From assembly GCA_035252015.1 (NCBI GenBank), contig DATFDP010000148.1, positions 1 to 42,246 of the forward strand: a stretch of 42,246 nt of DNA, given 5' to 3'. The translations under genes were made by a program, and so were the position numbers. Shown here piece after piece: positions 8,674 to 16,643 of this stretch (position 1 is the first letter of the stretch; each line of letters starts with the position of its first letter). Under the pieces are notes generated by a model that saw only the letters and a list, made by a program, of their open reading frames with translations, had not been told where the DNA came from and did not search any database. Source of the DNA: JAICWP01 sp035252015 (GTDB lineage: Bacteria; Acidobacteriota; Terriglobia; Terriglobales; Acidobacteriaceae).

Positions 8674-9498
8674 CTATGCGAAGAGGAGTTCTTTCGCCCG
8701 CTGTGTCGCTTTCACCACCGCCTTAATCAGGGTGACGCGAAGCTTGCCTTCTTCCAACTCGAGAATGCCGTCAATTGTGCAGCCTGCCGGTGTAGTCACC
8801 GCGTCTTTAAGCAGGGCCGGATGGCTGCCGGTTTCCAGCACCACGCGGGAGGCGCCCAGCGTCGTCTGGGCCGCCAGCAATGTAGCCAGGTCTCGGGGAA
8901 GGCCCACTTTGACGCCCGCTTCCGCCAGCGACTCCAAAATGATGTAAATGAAAGCAGGCCCGCTGGCGGAGAGGCCGGTCACCGCGTCCATGTGCTTTTC
9001 ATCCACCGTCACGGTTTTGCCCACGGTGTCAAACAGGCGGCAGGCCATGTGGAGATGCTGGCTGGTGGCGTGCGACCCGGCGCATACCCCGGTGATGCCG
9101 GCGCCGACCATGGCGGGCGTGTTGGGCATGGCCCGTACCACCGGCACCTTGGCCGGCAGGCGCTCTTCTATATAGCTGGTGGGCACGGAGGCGGCCACCG
9201 AAATCACCACCTGCTCGGGGCCGATCTCGGGCCGAATTTCCTGCAAGACCTCTCCCACGGCCTGCGGCTTCACGCAGAGCAGAAGGATGTCCGCGTCTTT
9301 GGCCGCAGCCGCGTCGTTGCAGGTCACCGGAACGCTCCATTGACGGGCCAGGGACTTGGCGCGCTCCTGGTGCGCCACGGTGGCACACAGGTTCTCGGCG
9401 GCAACAACGCCGCTCTTCAGAAAAGCTTGCAGCAGGATGCCGCCCATTTTGCCAGCGCCCAGCACCGCCAGACGCTTCTTCGCGAGTGTCTCGCTCAA
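8674..9498 (-). CDS. proC: Pyrroline-5-carboxylate reductase
   Basis: A 274-residue protein that reduces pyrroline-5-carboxylate to proline with NAD(P)H, the last step of proline synthesis. I place the start at TTG 9498 (SETLAKKRL), with GGGAG about 7 nt upstream. The frame stays open further upstream, but that stretch overlaps the neighbouring oxalate decarboxylase end and is not protein-like. The N-terminal Rossmann motif AVLGAGKMGG is followed by RAMPNTPAMVGAG, the family signature, and the C-terminal helical dimerisation domain with SGPAFIYIILESL and the DAVTTPAGCTIDGI segment of the active site. Length matches the family (about 270). Confidence 0.95.
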   Translation of the reverse strand: MSETLAKKRLAVLGAGKMGGILLQAFLKSGVVAAENLCATVAHQERAKSLARQWSVPVTCNDAAAAKDADILLLCVKPQAVGEVLQEIRPEIGPEQVVISVAASVPTSYIEERLPAKVPVVRAMPNTPAMVGAGITGVCAGSHATSQHLHMACRLFDTVGKTVTVDEKHMDAVTGLSASGPAFIYIILESLAEAGVKVGLPRDLATLLAAQTTLGASRVVLETGSHPALLKDAVTTPAGCTIDGILELEEGKLRVTLIKAVVKATQRAKELLFA

Positions 9499-9626
9499 CG
9501 TAGTTCTCCCAGGAGGAATGTAGATGAACTTTGATGATGACAGATGGCGGGCTTTTTTTCTAATGCGGAGGGCAATCTTCGCCGGCGGCAACCAGCGGGC
9601 TAAGTTGGATAGCCTTCTCTGGACGC

Positions 9627-10793
9627 TCAGGCGATGATGCCGAGAGCGCCCTTGGGCAGCTGCGCCACCTGGGTTTGCGACAAACCGAAATTGTCGGCAA
9701 TCAGCGACGGAGGATTGGCCGCCAGCCACGCGGAGATGGAAATCTCCTCATAAACCGGGCTGTTGAACAGAATCAGGATCCGGGTAGGCTCGTCGCCAAT
9801 CTGCTCCACGAAATGCCCGAAACCCTGTTTGATGAATGCAATCTGGCCGGGCGCGAACTCCTCGGTGGCAGTGCGTCCGTGGGCGCCAAAAATAGTGACT
9901 CGCGATTTGCCGGAAACATAGAACTGCCACTCGTCGGCGTTGGGATGCCAGTGCATTTCTCGCAACGCTCCCGGCTTCAAGTCCTGAATGACTCCGGTAA
10001 GTGTGGTCTGAATAGGAAATTCCTTGGACGAAACAATGCGCTCCTCACCGCCGGGAAACTTGTACGGTTTGGAAGCCAGCAGCCGGTACTTGTGCGGAAA
10101 CTGATTTTCGTTGGGGTCGCCATTGCGCAATGGCTCCGGCACTGCTGGGGGGACCTTGCCGGGGATGATGTAGGCTTCGTCCTTCGGCATGGACGCATAC
10201 ACCCCTTGCGGCAATCCCAGGTTGCGGGCCAGGACGCTGGGCGGGGTGCGGGCTATCCAGTCGGTAATGCTGAAAGTTCCGAATTCTGAAAAGTTGCCGT
10301 CGTCGAACACCAGAATAAAGTGGGTCTCTTCCGGTCCCAGGCACTGCAGCGCATGTCCGTGTCCCTTGGGGAAGTACCAGACATCTCCGGGGCCGAAATC
10401 GGCCGACTCTGCCTGGCCATTGGGAGAGATGACAGTGGCGCGAACATTGCCCGTGATCACGTACGCCCATTCCGCCGCCACCGCATGCCAGTGCAGTTCG
10501 CGCAATCCTCCCGGTTTCAACCGCATGGAGACGCCGGCCATGCTCTCAGAGATGGGGAATTCTTCAACATTGGCTTCCTTGGCAGAACCGCCGGGTCCGA
10601 ACCAGCCTTTGGAGCTCTCAATGTCGTACTTGAAACTCTGCAGGGGAGCATGCTTGGCGCCGCTGCGCGGGGCGGCCAGCGCGGGCGCAGGTGTGGCCAG
10701 CGTGGCGGCAGCAATTCCTGCCGCGGCCAGCGAAGCTCCGCCCAACAACTCGCGGCGAGTCCAGACTGAAGCATTTCTTTTTTCCTGGCTCAT
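9627..10793 (-). CDS. oxdC: Tat-exported bicupin oxalate decarboxylase
   Basis: A 388-residue bicupin predicted to split oxalate into formate and CO2 without CoA. The N-terminus has a twin-arginine motif (T12-R-R-E-L-L) and an Ala-rich signal ending near APALA, so it is probably periplasmic or cell-surface. Both cupin domains keep the Mn site: H101, H103, E108, H147 in the first and H281, H283, E288, H327 in the second, each preceded by the substrate Arg (R98, R278). The lid of domain 1, SENS in Bacillus OxdC, reads S169-E170-F-G here; the catalytic Glu is retained, which favours decarboxylase over oxidase activity. The STAS gene is upstream on the same strand, and a formate-oxidoreductase-like gene and an OFA transporter lie divergently beyond it. 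Confidence 0.88.
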   Translation of the reverse strand: MSQEKRNASVWTRRELLGGASLAAAGIAAATLATPAPALAAPRSGAKHAPLQSFKYDIESSKGWFGPGGSAKEANVEEFPISESMAGVSMRLKPGGLRELHWHAVAAEWAYVITGNVRATVISPNGQAESADFGPGDVWYFPKGHGHALQCLGPEETHFILVFDDGNFSEFGTFSITDWIARTPPSVLARNLGLPQGVYASMPKDEAYIIPGKVPPAVPEPLRNGDPNENQFPHKYRLLASKPYKFPGGEERIVSSKEFPIQTTLTGVIQDLKPGALREMHWHPNADEWQFYVSGKSRVTIFGAHGRTATEEFAPGQIAFIKQGFGHFVEQIGDEPTRILILFNSPVYEEISISAWLAANPPSLIADNFGLSQTQVAQLPKGALGIIA

Positions 10794-10952
10794 AACTTTC
10801 CTCCCGGGACGCGCGGTACGTTACTGCTGATAGGAAAAGCAGCGCCGTAGCCCACAGTAGCGCTGCCACGCGTAGAAAATAATTTTACAAATATTAAGAC
10901 AAGCTTAAATCCATAGTTCAGCCAAGCCGCGGAACCGCGCCGAATTGGCGAA

Positions 10953-11327
10953 TTAATATTCCCCCGGCGTGACCTGGCCGGCCATCGGATTGAACGTCCC
11001 GGCGGCGTCTCCAGCTGTGTCGAATACCTCAAAGATTGTGAGCAGCCGAGTGATGCCAAGCAGGTCGCGCAAGCGCGGATTCAGGTTGGCCAGCTTGATC
11101 CCGCCACCCACGTTGCGGGCCGAGGCAAGCAAGCCCACGAGCACCCCCAGTCCGGTGCTATCAATGTGTGTAACGCCGCCGAGGTCAAGCACAATCTGAT
11201 TGCATTCAGCCAGCGCTTCCTTCACAACGTGGCGCAGCTTCGCTGACTCGTCTCCCAGCACGATTCGGCCAATACAGCCTATTACGCTGCTCCCCCCCAC
11301 GCTCCGGGTGGTCAACTCCACTGGCAT
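10953..11327 (-). CDS. STAS-domain protein (anti-sigma factor antagonist-like)
   Basis: A 124-residue cytoplasmic protein. ATG 11327 is preceded by AGGAGT, and a longer frame upstream lacks support. The single STAS domain shows the strand IVLDLGGVTHI followed by D56-S57-T58-G59-LG, the site where SpoIIAA/RsbV-type antagonists are phosphorylated by a partner kinase. S57 is therefore the expected phosphosite. Such proteins bind anti-sigma kinases (partner switching) or sit in larger stress and signalling complexes. No RsbW-type kinase or PP2C phosphatase is present in the window, so the partner must be elsewhere. The gene precedes oxdC by 159 bp on the same strand; cotranscription is possible but an AT-rich gap between them may hold a separate promoter. 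Confidence 0.85.
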   Translation of the reverse strand: MPVELTTRSVGGSSVIGCIGRIVLGDESAKLRHVVKEALAECNQIVLDLGGVTHIDSTGLGVLVGLLASARNVGGGIKLANLNPRLRDLLGITRLLTIFEVFDTAGDAAGTFNPMAGQVTPGEY

Positions 11328-11587
11328 TTTTGCGACTCCTGAACAGCGTTGCCCGGCCGAAACAATACCCTCTCCCAGGACGCGATGCAACCCGTGGTCC
11401 TTGGAACGCAACTTCATTCAAACATTACAGAGATGTTACATGGCCCGCGGTTGCAAACATCCGCGGTAAGAGCTATCTTTTGCGTCACTCGCCAGCGGGC
11501 TTGGGTGGGAACTCAGTTGCGAACCGCGTCACCCACCGGGTTGCGAAACGGCTCGTCAGCTCGCACCAACACTCGGGAGAAATGGGG
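11328..11587. promoter_or_regulatory. Divergent promoter region between STAS/oxdC and the formate-oxidoreductase gene
   Basis: This 260-bp gap lies between two divergent transcription units. It contains two CCGCGG palindromes (11445-11450 and 11461-11466) spaced by 10 nt, about one and a half helical turns centre to centre, and an inverted pair AACAT/ATGTT shortly before them. No strong sigma70 boxes are seen. The repeated palindromes could be an operator, but this is inference. Confidence 0.35.
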
Positions 11588-13846
11588 ATGAGCATGGATG
11601 CTGCCGGTCGCAAGCAGCGGCAGTGGGTCAGTCTGATTCCTTATGGCGTCACCGAGCAGCACCCCAACGCCTACAAAGACATCGCATCCACCATTTGGGA
11701 AAATCGCGACAACCTAGCCTACGCTTGGCGCATTTTGAACAACGGCTGCTGCGATGGCTGCTCCCTGGGCACGATGGGCATACGCGACTGGACCATGAAA
11801 GGCGTCCATCTCTGCGCCGTGCGCCTGCAATTGTTGCGGCTCAACACCATGCCCGCCATGGACTGGCGCAAGCTGGAAGATGTGGGTAGTTTGCGCGGTC
11901 TGTCCGAAAGACAACTCCGCAAACTCGGCCGGCTGGCCGTTCCCATGATCCGGCGCCGCGACGAAAAGGGCTTTCGCCGAGTCTCCTGGGACGAAGCGCT
12001 GTCAACGGTTGTCGCAGGTGTGCGCAAGACTGACCCACGTCGCATCGCCTGGTACATCACTTCGCGCGGCCTGACTAATGAGGCATACTACGCCCACCAG
12101 AAAGTTGCGCGCTTCCTGGGCACCAATCATGTAGACACCAGCGCCCGCATCTGCCATGCCCCCAGCACCATGGCCCTGAATGCGACGGTAGGCTGCGCCG
12201 CGACCACGTGTTCTTACAGTGATTGGATTGGAAGCGACCTGATTGTTTTTGTAGGCAGCAACCCGGCGAATAACCAGCCGGTGACCACGAAATACCTGTA
12301 TTACGCCAAGCAGAAGGGCACCAAGGTTTTTGTTGTCAATCCGTATCTCGAGCCGGGGCTGGAGCGCTACTGGGTGCCCTCGGTGGTCCGCAGCGCGTTA
12401 TTCGGCACGCGCATTGTGGACGACTTCTTCCAAGTGCACGCCGGCGGAGACATTGCGTTCTTCTATGGCGTTCTGAAGTTCCTTATCGAAAGCGGCTGCG
12501 TGGACCGCGAGTTCATTGCCGAGCGCACCGTGGGTTGGGAGCAGGTGGAAGCCAAGGCGCGAAGCCTTTCCTGGGAAGAACTGGAGCGCGGCTCCGGCCT
12601 TGGCCGCGCCGACATGCAGCGCTTCGCGGAGGTGTTCGGCAAAGCCCGCAGCGCGGTAGTGGTCTGGAGCATGGGCATTACGCAGCACAGCTATGGCAGC
12701 GACAACGTGCGCGCCCTGGTTAATCTGCAACTGGCGCGGGGCAACGTGGGCCGGCCGCATACTGGGCTGATGCCCATCCGCGGCCACAGCGGCGTGCAAG
12801 GTGGAGCGGAAATGGGCGGTATGCCGGGAGCCTACGTGATGGGCTCGGCCGTAAGCGAGGAAAATGCCCGCCGGTTCGCCGGCCCGGAAATGTGGGACTT
12901 CGAGCCACCATCGTGGAAGGGCTTGGGCGCCGCCGAAATGATTCTGGCCGCCGGTCGGGGCGAAATTGACGTCCTGTGGCAGAGTGGCGGCAATTTCAAG
13001 CAAACTCTGCCGGAGCCGGATTTGGTCCACCAGGCGCTCGGCCGCATCCGGCTGCGTATTCATCAGGACATCGTTCCCAATCCAACTATGCTGGTGGATC
13101 CGGCGGATACGGTGGTCCTGTTCCCTTCCCGCACGCGTTACGAGCAGCGTGGCGGCGGCACGGAAACCAGCACGGAACGTCGCGTGATCTACAGCCCCGA
13201 GATCCCCGGTCCGCGGCCCGGCGAAGCTCGCGACGAGTGGGAGATACCTGTGCTAGTGGCGCGCAAACTTGATCCCGAACGTGCCGATAAAGCTTTTCCC
13301 TGGAAGGACACGCAGGAAATTCGCGAGGAAATTGACCGGGTGTGCCCCACTTACAAAGGCATCGCCAACCTGCGCAAAAAGGGTGATTCCTTCCAGTACG
13401 GCGGCCGGCGGCTGCTGACGGACCGCTTCCTGACTGCTGATGGCAAAGGCCACTTCACCGCCGTGAACCTGCCGGAGGAAAAAGTACCGGAAGGACGCTT
13501 CCTTCTGTCCACGCGCCGCGGAAAACAGTTCAACAGCATGGTGCTGGCGGAGAAGGATCCGCTCACAGGTGCGAAGCGGGACGAGATCTTCATCTCGGGT
13601 GAAGACGCGCAGCGCCTGCGGCTGCAGAACGGCGATGCCATCACCCTGCGCAATGAACTGGGCGAACTGCACGGACGAGTAAAAATTGACCGCATAAAAC
13701 CTGGTTGCCTGCAGGCACATTGGCCGGAGGCCAACGTGCTGATCCCCGCCGGCCGGCTCGACCCCAGCGGCGTGCCCGATTACAACGCCACCGTTGAACT
13801 GGTGACCGCCGCCAGCCGTCAAGCAGTGGCTACCGCCGCCGATTAG
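11588..13846 (+). CDS. FdhF/YdeP-type molybdopterin oxidoreductase (formate dehydrogenase alpha subunit-like)
   Basis: A 752-residue cytoplasmic protein without signal peptide. Three in-frame ATGs (11582, 11588, 11594) compete; 11588 has GGGAG at 8 nt. The body matches the molybdopterin-guanine-dinucleotide oxidoreductase fold: IVFVGSNPANNQPVTTKY for the cofactor and a C-terminal molydopterin-binding domain (LSTRRGKQFNSM to VELVTAAS). The segment SARIC189-H190-APS aligns with the Sec/Cys-His of formate dehydrogenase H, so C189 is the predicted Mo/W ligand. The N-terminal [4Fe-4S] motif is degenerate: only C54, C55, C58 and a distant C76, as in the YdeP-like branch that is said to lack the cluster. 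Formate oxidation is inferred from its place between oxdC and an OFA transporter. Confidence 0.85.
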   Translation: MSMDAAGRKQRQWVSLIPYGVTEQHPNAYKDIASTIWENRDNLAYAWRILNNGCCDGCSLGTMGIRDWTMKGVHLCAVRLQLLRLNTMPAMDWRKLEDVGSLRGLSERQLRKLGRLAVPMIRRRDEKGFRRVSWDEALSTVVAGVRKTDPRRIAWYITSRGLTNEAYYAHQKVARFLGTNHVDTSARICHAPSTMALNATVGCAATTCSYSDWIGSDLIVFVGSNPANNQPVTTKYLYYAKQKGTKVFVVNPYLEPGLERYWVPSVVRSALFGTRIVDDFFQVHAGGDIAFFYGVLKFLIESGCVDREFIAERTVGWEQVEAKARSLSWEELERGSGLGRADMQRFAEVFGKARSAVVVWSMGITQHSYGSDNVRALVNLQLARGNVGRPHTGLMPIRGHSGVQGGAEMGGMPGAYVMGSAVSEENARRFAGPEMWDFEPPSWKGLGAAEMILAAGRGEIDVLWQSGGNFKQTLPEPDLVHQALGRIRLRIHQDIVPNPTMLVDPADTVVLFPSRTRYEQRGGGTETSTERRVIYSPEIPGPRPGEARDEWEIPVLVARKLDPERADKAFPWKDTQEIREEIDRVCPTYKGIANLRKKGDSFQYGGRRLLTDRFLTADGKGHFTAVNLPEEKVPEGRFLLSTRRGKQFNSMVLAEKDPLTGAKRDEIFISGEDAQRLRLQNGDAITLRNELGELHGRVKIDRIKPGCLQAHWPEANVLIPAGRLDPSGVPDYNATVELVTAASRQAVATAAD

Positions 13847-13930
13847 TGCTGCCCTGGAATTTGGTTACGGCTAAGTCGTCGGGGCCTCGCGTTTCGCAAC
13901 CGAATCTTCGCAAACCATAAGGAGCCTTCG

Positions 13931-15193
13931 ATGACATCGGACCGCCTCCCCAACCGCTGGGGCATTGCCGTGGCTGCCGTCATCATGCAGATCTGCCTGG
14001 GCGCCGTCTACGGCTGGAGCGTTTTCAAGATTCCCCTCATGCGAACTGAGCACTGGTCTGAAACCCAGGTGCAGCTCAATTTCACGCTGGCCATCTTCTT
14101 CCTGGGCGTAGGCACAATCATTGGCGGTCTATGGCAGGACAAGGCGGGCCCCCGAAAGGTAGCCAGCCTCGCCGGCCTCATCTACGGCATCGGCTATATG
14201 CTCGCGGGTGTATCAGCCAGGCATCATTCCCTTAATGGCCTGTACATCGCTTACGGCGTTCTCACCGGAATCGGCATGGGAATGGGATATATCTGCCCCG
14301 TGGCCACGCTGGTTAAGTGGTTCCCCGAACGGCGTGGCTTGATGACCGGCGTGGCCGTGTGCGGATACGGGGCCGGCGCACTCATCATGAGCCCAGTCGC
14401 GGCCCGCGAAATCCTGGCCTACGGCGTTCCTACCACCTTCTGGAGCCTGGGCATCGTTTATCTGGTGCTGGTGGTCGCGGCAGCTCAATTCTACGCCAAT
14501 CCTCCGCAGGGCTGGCGCCCTGCGGGCTGGGAGCCGCGTTCTGCCGTAGCCAAAGCGGCAACTAGTTACGACTACACTGTGCGCGAAGCGATGGGGACAT
14601 GGCAGTTCTGGCTGTTATGGGCGATGCTGTTCCTCAACGTCTCCGCCGGCATCATGATCATCAGCCAGGCCTCGCCCATGGCGCAGCAATTGGTGCGTAT
14701 GACGCCCGTAGCGGCCGCCGGCATGGTGGGCCTGATTTCCATCTTCAACGGTACAGGACGCGTGTTCTGGGCCTGCGCCTCCGATCACCTGGGGCGGGCG
14801 CGCGTTTACTTTCTGCTTTACGCCATCCAGGTAATTATCTTTTTCTGTTTGCCGCGAATTCACAACGTGACGTGGTTCAGCGCCGCTTTCGCCCTTATCG
14901 GATTGTGCTACGGCGGCGGCTTCGGCACCATGCCTTCGTTTACGGCCGACTTCTTCGGCGCCAAGTTTATGGGCGGCATCTACGGCATCATTCTGCTGGC
15001 CTGGGGAGCGGCAGCAATTCCCTCCCCCATCATGATTGCTCGCCTCCACCAGGCCACCGGGCGTTTTGATACCGCCGTGTACGTGATTGCGGTGGTGATG
15101 CTGCTCTCTTTGGTCTTGCCGCTGATCGCGCGACGACCGACCAAGATTCCAGCTTCCACTGCTGCTGCGCCGGGCGCCGTGGCCGCAAGTTAA
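13931..15193 (+). CDS. OFA-family MFS transporter (oxalate/formate antiporter-like)
   Basis: A 420-residue inner-membrane transporter with about 12 hydrophobic segments, started by ATG 13931 behind AAGGAG. The opening GAVYGWSVF and the loop WQDKAGPRKVA are typical of the oxalate:formate antiporter family of the major facilitator superfamily, as are SDHLGRARVYF after helix 8 and FFGAKFMGGIYG before helix 11. OxlT of Oxalobacter exchanges oxalate for formate; other members carry lactate or unknown monocarboxylates, so substrate assignment rests on context. Here the gene follows a formate-dehydrogenase-like gene by 84 bp on the same strand and lies near oxdC, which favours formate or oxalate as substrate. 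Confidence 0.88.
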   Translation: MTSDRLPNRWGIAVAAVIMQICLGAVYGWSVFKIPLMRTEHWSETQVQLNFTLAIFFLGVGTIIGGLWQDKAGPRKVASLAGLIYGIGYMLAGVSARHHSLNGLYIAYGVLTGIGMGMGYICPVATLVKWFPERRGLMTGVAVCGYGAGALIMSPVAAREILAYGVPTTFWSLGIVYLVLVVAAAQFYANPPQGWRPAGWEPRSAVAKAATSYDYTVREAMGTWQFWLLWAMLFLNVSAGIMIISQASPMAQQLVRMTPVAAAGMVGLISIFNGTGRVFWACASDHLGRARVYFLLYAIQVIIFFCLPRIHNVTWFSAAFALIGLCYGGGFGTMPSFTADFFGAKFMGGIYGIILLAWGAAAIPSPIMIARLHQATGRFDTAVYVIAVVMLLSLVLPLIARRPTKIPASTAAAPGAVAAS

Positions 15194-15230
15194 CTCAGGC
15201 ATCGGTCGGCAGGCTCTGCCTGCGCTCGCC

Positions 15231-16466
15231 TCATTCCCGAACTTCGGCAGCGACGGTTTTCGCCGAGCCGAAGGGCAGCCCCTTCTTTTCCGGCCCAAGT
15301 GCAACCACCAGCGCCGTGAAGGTGAAAAGAATCAGCATGGAAAATCCCAGCGATTGGGTGTAACTAAACCGCTCGGCAAAAATGGATTCGACATAGGCCA
15401 CGGCCGACGCGCACAGCACTCCGAGTTGATACGCAAATCCAGGGAAGAATCCGCGCAGTTGATCGGGAGAGAGTTCATTAATGTGAGCGGGGATGATGCC
15501 CCATGCTCCCTGTACCATGAATTGCATCAGGAAAGCGCCCAGAGCGATGATCGCTACTTGCGGCTGCAGAATCCAGAGCGGAATCAAGATTGCGCCTACA
15601 ACGATGGCGGTAATCATCGCTCGCCGGCGCCCAAAGGCGTCGGAAAACAATCCAAACGCCAGGCCGCCTAAGATGGCGCCCACCATGGAGATGATGGTGA
15701 TGGTGGCAATGGCGTGTACGTCAAAATGGTAGTGGCGGCGCAAGAAAGTGGGATACAGGTCCTGTGTGCCATGGGAAATGGAGTTCATGCCCGCCATCAG
15801 CACCACCAGGTAGGCAAATAGTCGCCAGTTCTTCGCAATAGAGCGACGGTAGGTGCCCCAGTCGGTACGCGACTCGTGCCACACCTGGCTCTCCTTTACC
15901 TTGGAGCGAATGAATAAGGCCAGCAGGGCGGGCAGGCCGCCGATGAAAAACATGGGGCGCCAGCCCCAATGGGGAAACACAAGGAAATAAACCACCGCCG
16001 CCAGCAGGTAGCCGGTGGCATAGCCTTCCTGCAGCAGGCCGGAAATCCACCCCCGCGACTTAGCCGGTATGGACTCCATGGCCAGCGACGCTCCCACGCC
16101 CCATTCCCCGCCCATGCCAACACCGTAGAGCAGCCGCAAGGCGAGAAAAATTCCATAACTGGGAGCCAGGCCGGAAAGCACCTCGATCACCGAGTAGAAG
16201 ATGAGGTCGATCATTAGGGGAATCCGCCTGCCGTAGCGGTCTGCGAGCAGACCGAAGACCAGCGCCCCCACCGGGCGGGTGGCCAGGGTGGCGGTCAAGG
16301 TAAGGGCAATCGCCGGGATGGAGCGGTGAAATTCGGCGGCCACCGCCGACAGCACCATCACCAAAATGAAAAAATCAAAAGCATCCAGTGTCCAGCCCAG
16401 AAAGGCGGCTACGACGGCATTGCGGCGGTTGGCCCGCTCCTCGCGCGAAACAGGTGCATCTGCCAT
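15231..16466 (-). CDS. MFS transporter of the carboxylate/sialate type (SHS/MHS-like)
   Basis: A 411-residue membrane protein. ATG 16466 is preceded by GGGGGG five nt upstream; the longer frame from 16523 is not needed. The N-terminus GWTLDAFDFFILVMV is the hallmark of sialate/lactate/aromatic-acid MFS carriers, where the Asp residues of helix 1 take part in proton coupling. The motif GLLADRYGRRIP between helices 2 and 3 and RLLYGVGMGGEWG in helix 4 are standard. About 12 membrane segments are present. It converges on the OFA transporter gene with only 37 bp between stops. Its substrate is probably a monocarboxylate (inference); it may complement the oxalate/formate genes. Confidence 0.85.
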   Translation of the reverse strand: MADAPVSREERANRRNAVVAAFLGWTLDAFDFFILVMVLSAVAAEFHRSIPAIALTLTATLATRPVGALVFGLLADRYGRRIPLMIDLIFYSVIEVLSGLAPSYGIFLALRLLYGVGMGGEWGVGASLAMESIPAKSRGWISGLLQEGYATGYLLAAVVYFLVFPHWGWRPMFFIGGLPALLALFIRSKVKESQVWHESRTDWGTYRRSIAKNWRLFAYLVVLMAGMNSISHGTQDLYPTFLRRHYHFDVHAIATITIISMVGAILGGLAFGLFSDAFGRRRAMITAIVVGAILIPLWILQPQVAIIALGAFLMQFMVQGAWGIIPAHINELSPDQLRGFFPGFAYQLGVLCASAVAYVESIFAERFSYTQSLGFSMLILFTFTALVVALGPEKKGLPFGSAKTVAAEVRE

Positions 16467-16643
16467 CGTCTCCCCCCAAGTCCCTCTATGCGGCGACCAC
16501 CCAAGGCGGCAACAGCTTAGCAAAAGCGTAAAGCCGCAACCCGAGACTTGCCCGCTAGTGCGCCGTTAAGGTCGGACTAATATGTTCCACGATATTCTTC
16601 GGAACGCCCTTCGGTTGAACGTCATCACCCTTTGCACGGAAAA

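Noticed and set aside
9499..9729. Upstream extension of proC to a 351-residue product
   Set aside because: It would overlap the end of oxdC and adds sequence not found in the family; TTG 9498 with GGGAG gives the expected length.
11330..11587. N-terminal extension of the FdhF-like protein to 838 residues
   Set aside because: It runs through the divergent promoter region and overlaps the STAS start codon area; good start candidates lie at 11582-11594.
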